From Enterococcus rivorum (GTDB lineage Bacteria; Bacillota; Bacilli; Lactobacillales; Enterococcaceae): a stretch of 64,000 nucleotides of DNA. The stretch is taken from contig NZ_MIEK01000045.1 in NCBI RefSeq assembly GCF_001742285.1, positions 62,001 to 126,000 on the forward strand, read 5' to 3'. The position numbers were made by a program, and so were the translations under genes. The notes below the pieces were generated by a model. That model was not told the DNA's origin. It saw only the letters and a program-made list of their open reading frames with translations, and did not search any database. Positions 35,141-43,061 of this stretch are shown here, one piece after another (within the stretch, counting starts at the first letter, position 1; every line of letters starts with the position of its first letter).

Positions 35141-35435
35141 AGAAAAGGATAATGTTATTCGGAAAATTATATATCATAAAAAATTGTTTGATTCATTTAA
35201 AAATGTATATTTGTTTGGATCTATAGTTGATGAAAAAAAAATTCCGAATGATATAGATTTATTGCTAATATACGAAGATTTTTCTGATGAACTTTTACTA
35301 GATGTGGATAAGATAAATATTATTTTTGATCAATTATATGGACTTTCTTTTGATTTAACAGTGCTTAGTGAACGTGAGGAAGATGAGTCATGCTTCATAA
35401 GTAGATTGAACTCAAATTACTTACAAATAAAATGA
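35133..35435 (+). CDS. Small nucleotidyltransferase (MNT/pol-beta fold)
   Basis: About 100 residues from the ATG at 35133, overlapping the previous stop (35109 is an alternative start). The motif Y-L-F-G-S-I-V...N-D-I-D-L-L-L matches the G-S-x(n)-D-x-D active site of minimal nucleotidyltransferases. Such enzymes are antitoxins in HEPN/MNT pairs by AMP transfer. Here the partner would be the unknown 293-residue protein or the HNH protein. Confidence 0.75.
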   Translation: MFREKDNVIRKIIYHKKLFDSFKNVYLFGSIVDEKKIPNDIDLLLIYEDFSDELLLDVDKINIIFDQLYGLSFDLTVLSEREEDESCFISRLNSNYLQIK

Positions 35436-35554
35436 TAGACGTTTAAGTGGATTTACTTTTATGTTTAATGGAACACTTAAAACACTATTGATACAGCTGC
35501 TTGAAATTTGGGTACTTGAGTAAATCTCAGTTGATGTGTTGTTAATGATAGCTG

Positions 35555-35611
35555 ATATCACTTATCTATGATACGGGCATACGTATCACAAATAATGCGG
35601 TTTTTTTGAGT
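35555..35611. repeat. SCC att-like site F1
   Basis: ATATCACTTATCTATGATACG and CGTATCACAAATAATGCGG form an inverted pair around GGCAT and end in TTTTTTT. The right half is the closest match in the window to the recalled SCC att consensus (CGTATCACAAATAATGCGGTTT). It also has terminator form. Confidence 0.8.
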
Positions 35612-35666
35612 GGTAGGAGTTCGGAACAAAAATCGAAGAAACGCTTGGTGCTGTGAGATTCTGCGG

Positions 35667-35717
35667 ATATCATTCACTTACGATACGGAGAACCGTATCA
35701 TAAATGATGCGGTTTTT
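35667..35717. repeat. SCC att-like site F2
   Basis: ATCATTCACTTACGATACGG-AGAA-CCGTATCATAAATGATGCGG is followed by TTTTT. It has a perfect 7-bp GATACGG/CCGTATC stem, plus ATCATT/AATGAT further out. Homology with the DNA before GNAT copy 1 starts here. Confidence 0.8.
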
Positions 35718-35846
35718 GAAAAGAGAAGGTTGGTTTAGAGGGCTTTTCAGGTGGGAAATGCAGGGTTTGTGATAGGGGAGTTCTTGGTTAGTGGGGAATA
35801 GTTATTGAGCTTGATGCGGATTGTTGTCTATTTAGGAGGAAACAAA

Positions 35847-36401
35847 ATGAATTTTTACACAGAAAGATTATTATTAAGACCATTTAAAAATACGGATGCA
35901 GCATCACTATTTGATTATGCGTCGGATAAGCGAGTAGGACCTATTGCAGGATGGCCAGCACATACGAGTGTTGAGAATAGCCAAGAAATTATTAAGACTG
36001 TTCTTTCTGATTCTTTAACATTTGCGGTATGTTTTAAAGAAGCCCCTGAAGTAGTGATTGGTAGCATTGGAATTATACTACACACGCAAGAAAAACTTTT
36101 TTTATTTATGGGGAAAAAAGATGCAGAAGTTGGGTACTGGTTAGGCGTTCCATTCTGGGGACAAGGTATCATTCCAGAAGCATTTACAGAAATAATGAGA
36201 TACGCATTTGAAGAGTTGAAGGTTGAAGCAATTTGGTGTGGTTATTTCGATGAAAATGAACAATCTAAAAAAGTTCAAGAAAAGGCTGGATTACGATATG
36301 TACGAACAGAAATGGATATTGAGGTTCCATTGTTGAACTTGAAGAGAACAGAACATTTCTCTAGAATAACTAAAGAAGAATGGGAGAATATTTCTCTTTA
36401 G
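35847..36401 (+). CDS. GNAT acetyltransferase, RimJ/RimL type, copy 2
   Basis: 184 residues from the ATG at 35847 (TAGGAGGAAAC upstream). It is identical to copy 1 (21436) except residue 3, and the DNA is nearly unchanged, while the flanking sequence has diverged more. It is the first gene of T7SS locus 2, right after att-like sites F1 and F2. The close match suggests recent duplication or gene conversion. Confidence 0.85.
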   Translation: MNFYTERLLLRPFKNTDAASLFDYASDKRVGPIAGWPAHTSVENSQEIIKTVLSDSLTFAVCFKEAPEVVIGSIGIILHTQEKLFLFMGKKDAEVGYWLGVPFWGQGIIPEAFTEIMRYAFEELKVEAIWCGYFDENEQSKKVQEKAGLRYVRTEMDIEVPLLNLKRTEHFSRITKEEWENISL

Positions 36402-36421
36402 TTATTTTTTTTAGCATTCTA

Positions 36422-36450
36422 TTGCTCCACTTTGTAATCATTGTTATAAT
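36422..36450 (+). promoter_or_regulatory. Sigma-A promoter of WXG100 gene, copy 2
   Basis: TTGCTC, 17 bases, TATAAT, as in copy 1. It starts the WXG100 transcript of locus 2. Confidence 0.75.
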
Positions 36451-36507
36451 TTAATTAGTAAAATATAAAATGAATATATACTGCTATATTCCATTGGAGG
36501 AAAAAGA

Positions 36508-36801
36508 ATGGCACAAATCAAATTATCACCAGAAGAATTAGAAACATCTGCTACAAAATACACACAAGGGTCAGAAGAAATTTTAACGGTTTTATCTAAC
36601 CTTGAGAGAGAACAAGACGCAATCCGTTCCAATTGGGAAGGTAGTGGTTTTGAAAGCTTTGACAATCAATTTGTGGAATTACAACCGAAAATTCGTGAGT
36701 TTGGTGAGTTGTTAGAACAAATCAACCAACAGCTACGTTCAGTGGCACAAATTATGCGTGATACTGATAACGATATCTCACAAGCGATTAATAATCGTTA
36801 A
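36508..36801 (+). CDS. EsxA-like WXG100 protein, copy 2
   Basis: 97 residues with the NWEG motif, one residue away from copy 1 but with many silent codon differences. TTGGAGGAA upstream. Two nearly equal WXG100 proteins in one island suggest that each effector locus moves with its own secretion cofactor, while the EssC-type machine is elsewhere. Confidence 0.92.
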   Translation: MAQIKLSPEELETSATKYTQGSEEILTVLSNLEREQDAIRSNWEGSGFESFDNQFVELQPKIREFGELLEQINQQLRSVAQIMRDTDNDISQAINNR

Positions 36802-36809
36802 TATTTTTA

Positions 36810-36852
36810 GGACAGAGAAGTCTTTTGCATTTTCTTTGTCCTTATTTTTTTC
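36810..36852 (+). terminator. Terminator between WXG100 and LXG operon, locus 2
   Basis: GGACAGAGAA / TTCTTTGTCC (10 bp, one wobble) is followed by TTATTTTTTT. It separates WXG100 expression from the toxin operon. Confidence 0.75.
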
Positions 36853-36877
36853 AGTCAAACGAAAGGAGGCATAACAG

Positions 36878-37159
36878 ATGGCAGGAATAAAAAGTAACTC
36901 AGGAGTTGCGCAATCGGTTGCTTCCGCTATTGCCACTTCTCTAGGTTCCATTAATCAAAGGGGAACCATCCTAACAGATAACCAAACAACTGTTGCTGGG
37001 AATACAAGTGCACAACAAGCTATCACTCAGTTAACATCTTTTAATACATCTCTTGTTCAGGCGGTCGCACAGGCAAGTAATAACATCCGTTCCGTTGCCT
37101 CAGAGTTTGAGGGGTTAGATCAGAAAATTGCTCAAACGGTTCAACAATTGCCTAGGTAG
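36878..37159 (+). CDS. LXG-partner small helical protein (SACOL2603/LapA-like)
   Basis: 93 residues, helical, Ala/Ser/Gln-rich, no WXG. It shares the plan of the protein at 22603 (small-residue N-terminus, central NQTTVAGNTSA turn) but is clearly diverged. It should bind the LXG head of the toxin at 37527. ATG after AAAGGAGGC. Confidence 0.72.
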   Translation: MAGIKSNSGVAQSVASAIATSLGSINQRGTILTDNQTTVAGNTSAQQAITQLTSFNTSLVQAVAQASNNIRSVASEFEGLDQKIAQTVQQLPR

Positions 37160-37177
37160 AAAAGGGGAAGTCGTCAG

Positions 37178-37537
37178 ATGAAGACATGGAATGAGGTTCA
37201 AGCTGAAAAGCTTCAATTAGAGCGCGATCAAGAAGGGCTGGAGAACACGCAGCGAAGTGTTCGTCAAACAGAAGAATCGTATGAAGAGTATTTTTTTCAT
37301 CAAAGTACGCTATTTGAAGAACTACAAGAAGAGTTTGCCCAAAGTGAAACAGATTTGTTGTATCAAGACATGGCGGAACAAATCCATTGGCAGAAACGCG
37401 CTCTTCAAGAGGTTTTAGAGGAGCAGGAACACGAAATGAAAAAAGAATTACAAGGAATCGAAGATAAAAAAGAAGCATTGGCTTGGGCAGAACGAGCAAT
37501 TGCAAAAGCGGAAAAGGAGGAACAGAATGAGTATTGA
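37178..37537 (+). CDS. LXG-partner coiled-coil protein (DUF3958/LapB-like)
   Basis: 119 residues, a charged coiled coil (Glu/Gln/Lys-rich) throughout. It overlaps the LXG gene by 11 bases, the same layout as at 22866. AAAAGGGGAAG precedes the ATG. Role as an LXG-targeting factor is from the family and position. Confidence 0.7.
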   Translation: MKTWNEVQAEKLQLERDQEGLENTQRSVRQTEESYEEYFFHQSTLFEELQEEFAQSETDLLYQDMAEQIHWQKRALQEVLEEQEHEMKKELQGIEDKKEALAWAERAIAKAEKEEQNEY

Positions 37538-38909
37538 TATGTACTTAGGACAAGCACGAAGTCAAGCAGCTAGTGTGAAAAGTGTATGTAATCAATTGTC
37601 TCAAGGATATCGTTCTTTGTTGCAAAGCAATCAACAATTTATTGGAACAGTAGAACTATCCAGTAAGGCGTATGATTCCGCAAAAGCTTTTTTTTCAGCG
37701 GTGATACAACCGTTAGTTCAAGGCGCTGAAGTGGGTGCAGAAATGACTGCAGAAGCCTGTCAAAAATTTGTGGATCAATATACATCGGAAGTAGATAGCA
37801 TTGATTTGAAGTCTGACCAATTAGAACGTCGGATTCAACAGGTGAATCAATCCATTCAAAATATGCAACACATTAATAACAATCTACCGTCACTACCATT
37901 AGGAACGAATCCCTTGAAACAAATCAATCAACGAATTATTGAGTCATTAGAAACCACGAAAAGAGACTTGGAGAAGAAGCTAGAAAAATTGTTGGCCTTC
38001 AATGCCTCGTCTCCTGCTATTTTTTCAGAAGTGAATGCCTTTTATGGCACCTTGGCACAAGGTTTACAACAAGCGAATACTAGCTTCAATCCTTCAACAG
38101 GGACATTTTCTATACCGAAAGGGAAAGCTTTGGATTGGACGAAATCGGTTAATGAACGATTTGTAAAGAATGAAATTGATAAGTTAATGAAAAAAACAAA
38201 ACTTACTAAAGATGATCTTGTAAAATTAATCCAAATTGCAGAACAAAATCCTAATCAAGAAATGCCTAAAAGCTTTTGGGATATAGTATCTAAGTCTTGG
38301 AATGATATATCAGAAAATGTAAAAGATGGAACTCCATTAGATTTTGCCGCATTGATGTTAGAGACTAGCGGAAATGTAACTTTAAAATTAGGAGGCTGGT
38401 ATAATTATATTACAGGTATAAAAGGAACAAATTTTGTTATTGTTAATCCAAGAGTGGCCGCAGTAACATCAAAAATGTTTAGCCAAGGAAACCTCTTAAT
38501 TGGTGGAGCAAAATATGGACTACCTGCTCTAGGTGGTGTTTTAGATTTTGTAGGACAGGTAAGTGAAGGTGAAGATGTTGGAGATGCGGCAGTGAAAGCA
38601 GTTGCACATGTTGGGATAGGACTTGCTTCAGGGAAAGCTGGAGCTGCAGTAGGTGCAGCAATAGGTACGGCTATTCCAATTCCTGTTGTTGGAACAGTTG
38701 CAGGAGCCGTTGTAGGTTTTGCAGCTGGTGTAGTTATAGGTGCTGTTGGTAGCTGGGCATTTGACAGTTTGTATGATAACAAAGAAAAAATTTGGGAAGG
38801 CGCAAAAGAGTTAGGTGGATCAATCAAAAATGGCGTAGAAAAAATTGGAGAAAATATTGGACAGGCTGTGGGAGGCTTTTTTGGGAATTTAGGAAGTGCT
38901 TTTGGTTAG
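37527..38909 (+). CDS. LXG toxin with glycine-rich membrane tip, TspA-like
   Basis: 460 residues from the ATG at 37527 (AAAAGGAGG upstream). Residues 1-200 are the helical LXG export domain. The tip (about 345-440) is Gly/Ala-rich and hydrophobic (AAVGAAIGTAIPIPVVG..., GAVVGFAAGVVIGAVGSW), followed by an amphipathic end (ELGGSIKNGVEKIGEN). Staphylococcal TspA has a similar glycine-zipper tip that depolarises membranes and is countered by DUF443 proteins (TsaI). DUF443-like genes follow here too. Confidence 0.82.
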   Translation: MSIDMYLGQARSQAASVKSVCNQLSQGYRSLLQSNQQFIGTVELSSKAYDSAKAFFSAVIQPLVQGAEVGAEMTAEACQKFVDQYTSEVDSIDLKSDQLERRIQQVNQSIQNMQHINNNLPSLPLGTNPLKQINQRIIESLETTKRDLEKKLEKLLAFNASSPAIFSEVNAFYGTLAQGLQQANTSFNPSTGTFSIPKGKALDWTKSVNERFVKNEIDKLMKKTKLTKDDLVKLIQIAEQNPNQEMPKSFWDIVSKSWNDISENVKDGTPLDFAALMLETSGNVTLKLGGWYNYITGIKGTNFVIVNPRVAAVTSKMFSQGNLLIGGAKYGLPALGGVLDFVGQVSEGEDVGDAAVKAVAHVGIGLASGKAGAAVGAAIGTAIPIPVVGTVAGAVVGFAAGVVIGAVGSWAFDSLYDNKEKIWEGAKELGGSIKNGVEKIGENIGQAVGGFFGNLGSAFG

Positions 38910-38926
38910 AAAGGTGAGACAGTAGA

Positions 38927-39520
38927 ATGAAGAAACGATATATAGCTATTTATAATGGAGAAGAGGGAACCAAAAGCATTTTTTTTGATAATTTAGCAAA
39001 AAAATTGGTAGTTGTTGAAATCAATTCTGGTAAGGGAAAGACCTCAATAATCTCAGGTTTTTTAGGAATTTTAGTCTATTACTTATTTGGAAACATGCTT
39101 TTTAAATTATCTATTGACTCTTTGGTTCTGGTACTATTAATAGTGTTTTCAGGAATGATAGGAGGATTTCTCTTTAATATAGTTATCAATAGAATCGCAA
39201 ATAGTGATAACAATAAGTTAGAGTATATACTCAATATCGATGATGAAGAATTGGAAAAATATATGAATGAAGGAAAGAAACAACTAAGAAAGTATATATG
39301 GATGCTCTTTTTTTTGATTGTAATGTTGTGTGTGTGCTTAGTTCCATTATATAGTAACTATTACTCCGTGTTGCTTTTGTTTTCTGCATTATTTTTTTCA
39401 ACAATTGTTTTCCTGTTTATCGGAGTAGTTTCACCACTCAAAAGAATGAGCGCATATCGTTATATTAAAAAGAACAAGGAATTGTTGTTTTTCAACATTA
39501 AAGGAGAGATTCATTCATGA
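38927..39520 (+). CDS. Membrane immunity protein, DUF443/TsaI-like (probable)
   Basis: 197 residues, four to five membrane segments in two groups with a charged loop between. ATG 17 bases after the toxin stop, which is the immunity position. The plan (soluble start, membrane pair, linker, membrane pair) matches DUF443 proteins, which protect against TspA, though the sequence is diverged. It overlaps the DUF4176 gene by 4 bases. Confidence 0.65.
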   Translation: MKKRYIAIYNGEEGTKSIFFDNLAKKLVVVEINSGKGKTSIISGFLGILVYYLFGNMLFKLSIDSLVLVLLIVFSGMIGGFLFNIVINRIANSDNNKLEYILNIDDEELEKYMNEGKKQLRKYIWMLFFLIVMLCVCLVPLYSNYYSVLLLFSALFFSTIVFLFIGVVSPLKRMSAYRYIKKNKELLFFNIKGEIHS

Positions 39521-39807
39521 AATTTTTAGCAATTGGAAGTATTGTAAAATTAAAAAAAGGTGAACATCTATTAATGATAACATCTCGTTTACCATTGTAT
39601 AATAACGAAGGGAATATAGGCTACTTTGAGTATCTTGCTTGCTTGTACCCAGAAGGGTTTAGTGAGAAAGAAAGTTTCTTTTTTAATCATGATGATATTG
39701 AAGAAATTTTATTTGAAGGTTTTGAGTCAAGCCAAGAGAACGATTTTCAAAAACACATTGAAGAAGTTTTGCCTTCAATTAAATATCCAAGATTAACAAT
39801 TTTGTAG
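39517..39807 (+). CDS. DUF4176 family protein, copy 1
   Basis: 96 residues. It has the family pattern L-x-I-G-S-I-V-x-L-K...L-M-I-T-S-R...G-Y-F-E-Y...Y-P-E-G...F-F-N-H-D-D-I. DUF4176 genes lie in type VII effector loci of Firmicutes and their role is unknown, perhaps as accessory or adaptor proteins. It overlaps the immunity gene by 4 bases (ATGA). The same immunity-DUF4176 pairing is repeated along this locus. Confidence 0.75.
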   Translation: MKFLAIGSIVKLKKGEHLLMITSRLPLYNNEGNIGYFEYLACLYPEGFSEKESFFFNHDDIEEILFEGFESSQENDFQKHIEEVLPSIKYPRLTIL

Positions 39808-39843
39808 TTTTGAGTCGTAAATAAGACATAAAGCTAGGTCTAG

Positions 39844-40083
39844 ATTATTGTTTTAGAAGAGAAAATAACTGTAGGAATAGCTTTTGATTTTGCGTATCAA
39901 AACAACTTTTTAGGATTGCAAGATGGCTTGGACTGGTCAGGTAGTAAAGTTGATGAAGGTATAGATTGGGCAGGTAAAAAAATTGATGACAGTATCGATT
40001 ATGCAAAAGAAAAGTTAGACGATGTTGGAGAAGCTTTGAATGGAATTGGTGATGCAATTAATCCAATGAATTGGTCGTGGTAA
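39844..40083 (+). pseudogene. C-terminal fragment of a membrane-type LXG toxin
   Basis: 79 codons without a start encode GLDWSGSKVDEGIDWAGKKI... ending NPMNWSW. The amphipathic Trp/Gly/Asp repeats resemble the end of TspA-like tips. It ends 2 bases before the next immunity gene, so it is the remains of the cognate toxin. Confidence 0.6.
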
Positions 40084-40085
40084 AA

Positions 40086-40796
40086 ATGGAGAATGGGACA
40101 GTAAAAACAGTTTTTAAGAATAACCGTTATAAAATAGTACACTCTGATTTAGGTTATTACTTAATGGATTCAGATCAATCAATAATAGGATATCTTTGTT
40201 TTGTTTTAAACTGGATAGTGCCTCAAAAAATCTATATTATTGATGAGCATATAGCAGATGATTTACTTGTACATTCCATAAGTAATGAAATCAGAAGCAA
40301 AAATAAATTATTCGTTGTAATCATTGCTTTATCTATTGTATTTTTTCATATACTTTCTTCTGAAATTTTACACTATGGGAGTAATTCTAGTACAAATTAT
40401 AGTCAGATATATCAATTTGGTGATACCGCACTTTTGATGCCATCGGTAGGGAAGGTTTTGTTATTACTTATTACAGTTTCTATTCCGGCTATTATAATTA
40501 GGGTATATCTGTCTGTATTATCAAAAAAAAAGCTTTATAAAAAAATTGAATATACCACTTTGACTATGAAAAAAATAAGAGTTGTACCTTCTTCATTCAC
40601 AACTATTTTAAAAAGTCTAGGAGTCTATTTATTGTTTGCCTTTGTTTTAGCGATTGCCTTTTTTTTAGTCATTGTTTCAGATAACTATTGGATTATCTCA
40701 ATGTGTTTTACAATGATATTGACACTATTTTTGCTGACTAATCGCTTAGCAGTGACACCGACAAATTACAAAATAAGATATATAAAGGAGAAATAA
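40086..40796 (+). CDS. DUF443-like membrane immunity protein (TsaI-like)
   Basis: 236 residues from the ATG at 40086. The start K-N-N-R-Y-K-I-V-H...Y-Y-L-M-D...N-W-I-V-P-Q-K matches the N-terminal pattern of DUF443 proteins, followed by about five membrane helices. TsaI of S. aureus is the best known member and blocks the depolarising toxin TspA. Here the toxin is only a fragment, so it is an orphan immunity gene. Confidence 0.78.
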   Translation: MENGTVKTVFKNNRYKIVHSDLGYYLMDSDQSIIGYLCFVLNWIVPQKIYIIDEHIADDLLVHSISNEIRSKNKLFVVIIALSIVFFHILSSEILHYGSNSSTNYSQIYQFGDTALLMPSVGKVLLLLITVSIPAIIIRVYLSVLSKKKLYKKIEYTTLTMKKIRVVPSSFTTILKSLGVYLLFAFVLAIAFFLVIVSDNYWIISMCFTMILTLFLLTNRLAVTPTNYKIRYIKEK

Positions 40797-41290
40797 TTTT
40801 ACCTATTGGAAGTATCGTTTATTTGAAAGAAGGAACAAAGAAAGTCATGATTCTAAATAGAGGCCCATTGATTGTTATAGATTAAGCAACTAGAATGTTT
40901 GATTATTCCGGTTGTGTCTATCCAACAGGCTTGGTCCAAGATCAAGTGTTATATTTTAATCAAGAAAATATTGATAAAGTGTTATTTAATGGCTTTATAG
41001 ATGAAGACGAGAATAGATTTCAAGAAATATACAAAGAATGGAAACAAACAAAAGCAAATACAATAAAAAAGGGTATTATTGATAAACCTTTAGATTTTTC
41101 AAGTATATTATTACCTATAATATTATGGATCATCAACAAAGAGGGAAACTTGATTGGTAATAACATTGGCAGTGAAATTGTCATGCTTAGTTTAGCAGGC
41201 ATACTCCCATTTACAGCTGTTTTATTTTTATGGGAAAATAATTTGATTCGATGGTTAGGTGTTGTCTCTCTGCATCAAAATAATAAATAG
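40796..41290 (+). pseudogene. DUF4176 pseudogene, copy 2, with membrane tail
   Basis: The frame begins with ATT where sister genes have ATG (ATT-TTA-CCT-ATT-GGA), and has a TAA at 40883-40885. From 40895 it is open and carries the DUF4176 second half (YPTGLVQDQVLYFNQENIDKV). It then runs on into an unusual tail with two membrane-like segments (SSILLPIILWII, LAGILPFTAVLFLW). The tail may come from a joined immunity gene. Confidence 0.65.
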
Positions 41291-41303
41291 TCAGGAGAAA
41301 AAA

Positions 41304-41609
41304 ATGAAAGATAATATATTACCACTTGGAACTGTTGTGATTTTGGAAGATGGTGACGGATCAGAACTGATGATTGTTGCTAGAGGTAGCGTGATTGAAG
41401 AAAAGAAAAAAATGTTCTATTATGATTATGGTGCAGTTTTAGTGCCCCAAGGGATGTTAGCGCCTGAAGCAGTTTACTTTTTTAATAAAGAAAATGTTGC
41501 AAAAATAATATTTAAAGGGTATGAGAATGACAGTGAAAGAGAATTTCAAATAGGATATGATGAAATGATTGAAAAATCAGGATATAAAAAGGGAACGATA
41601 CTCAATTAA
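41304..41609 (+). CDS. DUF4176 family protein, copy 3
   Basis: 101 residues from the ATG at 41304 (CAGGAGAAA upstream). LPLGTVVILEDGD...LMIVARG...YDYGAVLVPQGM...YFFNKENVAKIIF shows the family pattern intact. It is the last gene before a 414-base gap that holds a resolvase remnant. Confidence 0.75.
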   Translation: MKDNILPLGTVVILEDGDGSELMIVARGSVIEEKKKMFYYDYGAVLVPQGMLAPEAVYFFNKENVAKIIFKGYENDSEREFQIGYDEMIEKSGYKKGTILN

Positions 41610-41895
41610 AATGGATATAAGTTTAGCCAAATAGACTGTGAAATGACATGATTTTTTATTTTTTCTCATTAATTTTTATGTAGCAAGCATTTCTGAGTAT
41701 CAAAAAGATTCTATAAATTATACTTGTACTTTGCGCTGATAGTGCAAAATGCTCACGATATAATGTTATTAATGTAACCTATAGTTGTTCAGGTACTTAC
41801 TGGTTTCTGAACAACTATTTGTATATTGATTTATAAGGCTTAGTATACGGTCACTAACTTAGGTCAGAAGATAATTGATCTATAGGAGTGTTTGT

Positions 41896-42012
41896 ATGAT
41901 ATTTGGATATGCGAGAGTATGTGCAACTATAACTGCTAAATCCTTGGATGAGTAACTAGGACAATTAAGGTAAGTAGGTATAGAGAAAGAAAATATCTAC
42001 AAAAAAATTTAA
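41896..42012 (+). pseudogene. Remnant of a serine resolvase gene
   Basis: ATG-ATA-TTT-GGA-TAT-GCG-AGA-GTA gives MIFGYARV, the classic start of Tn3-type or plasmid resolvases. It continues in the same frame through two TAA stops as SLDE, LGQLR and VGIEKENIYKK, each matching the family's first 40 residues. The catalytic Ser is replaced by Cys and the rest of the gene is gone. The other bases of the 41610-42023 gap show no gene. Confidence 0.7.
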
Positions 42013-42023
42013 AGGAGAAAAGC

Positions 42024-42593
42024 ATGTTTCAGTTAGTATATACAGATGAAGAAAATTATCAATATTTTTTTAATCTTAAGACACACGAAGTAGCAAAAAT
42101 CTATAGAGAGGACTTAAAAAGACAGTCCGGAAGTAAAAAGCGGGCATTTATGCTGTTTAGATTTTTTAGTATATTCATGCTTTTGTATAGAAAAACGATA
42201 ATAGATACTCAAATTAATAAAACTGGTGTGCTTTTTCTAATTTTTGTTGTTGGAGCTGTATTTGGAATACTTCTTTATTATCTAGCTAAGAGGCAACAAT
42301 TAAGAGAGCTAAATAATAGTATTATTGATTATTCTTTTGAAGATTTGAAAAAATGGATAGAGATTGGAAAATGGGATAGAAGCTTTCTGTTAAAACTTAG
42401 TGGTATGTTCATTATTTTATCAATTCTTGTTGGAATTGTATTTGTTAATAAACCAGATTACATCCTTATGTTGCTGGTAATTTTTTTTGCGTGGTCAACT
42501 GGAGTTTTCTTTTTTTGTGAACCAATCTTGTATTTTAGTATATATAAGAAGAAATTGACATTATTTTGTAAAGAGAATAAGATTAAATACTAA
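42024..42593 (+). CDS. Membrane protein, DUF443-like immunity protein (probable)
   Basis: 189 residues, ATG after AAAGGAGAAAAGC. It has a soluble start (FQLVYTDEENYQYFFNLKTHEVAKI) and about four membrane segments in two pairs. A broken DUF4176 gene follows, as after the other immunity genes. There is no toxin fragment directly before it; a resolvase remnant is there instead. Confidence 0.6.
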   Translation: MFQLVYTDEENYQYFFNLKTHEVAKIYREDLKRQSGSKKRAFMLFRFFSIFMLLYRKTIIDTQINKTGVLFLIFVVGAVFGILLYYLAKRQQLRELNNSIIDYSFEDLKKWIEIGKWDRSFLLKLSGMFIILSILVGIVFVNKPDYILMLLVIFFAWSTGVFFFCEPILYFSIYKKKLTLFCKENKIKY

Positions 42594-42617
42594 TTAATTG
42601 GAAAAGAGTAAGAACAG

Positions 42618-42906
42618 ATGGATATATTGCCACTAGGAACGGTATTAACTCTAAAAAGTGGAGATCAGAAACTGATGATAGTTTCTAGATTTCCACTAAG
42701 TAATATAGTAATGAGATAGGTTATTTTGAATATGGTGCATGTCTTTATCACCAAGGAATATTTATCAAGGAAATTTCTTTTTTAATCAAGAGGATGTACA
42801 AAAAATCTTTTATAAAAGTTATGTAGATTCTTCTGAGGAAGAAATAAAAAAATATATTGAAGAGAAAGAATCGCTAATAAAATATCCAAAATTTAAAATT
42901 GACTAG
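42618..42906 (+). pseudogene. DUF4176 pseudogene, copy 4 (two frameshifts)
   Basis: MDILPLGTVLTLKSGDQKL starts in frame and ends early at TAG 42717-42719. The family middle (NEIGYFEYGACLYHQG) and end (GNFFFNQEDVQKIFYKSYVDS...) are read in shifted frames up to TAG at 42904-42906. The two shifts make it non-functional. Confidence 0.7.
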
Positions 42907-43061
42907 TTGTATTTAACACTTATCGTCTAATTGAGATAGGTGTTATTTAAAAATGTGTCAGAATATAGTACCATCAATTTGTCAAGATACTGATACGTAG
43001 TAATAGCAAATTTTAACAGCGAATCTGGTACCAAAGTTCAGGAACATTTAATGTAAAGAAA

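Noticed and set aside
15984-35717. att-like repeats as a CRISPR array
   Set aside because: Units are 1-14 kb apart with genes between, and contain inverted, not direct short, repeats. No cas genes are present.
21436-36401. Duplicate GNAT-WXG100 as an assembly error
   Set aside because: The WXG100 copies differ at many silent sites and the flanking sequences differ, so both copies are real.
38405-38827. 140-residue minus-strand ORF inside the LXG toxin
   Set aside because: Its Pro/Ala/Thr-rich composition is the shadow of the Gly/Ala-rich toxin tip on the other strand.
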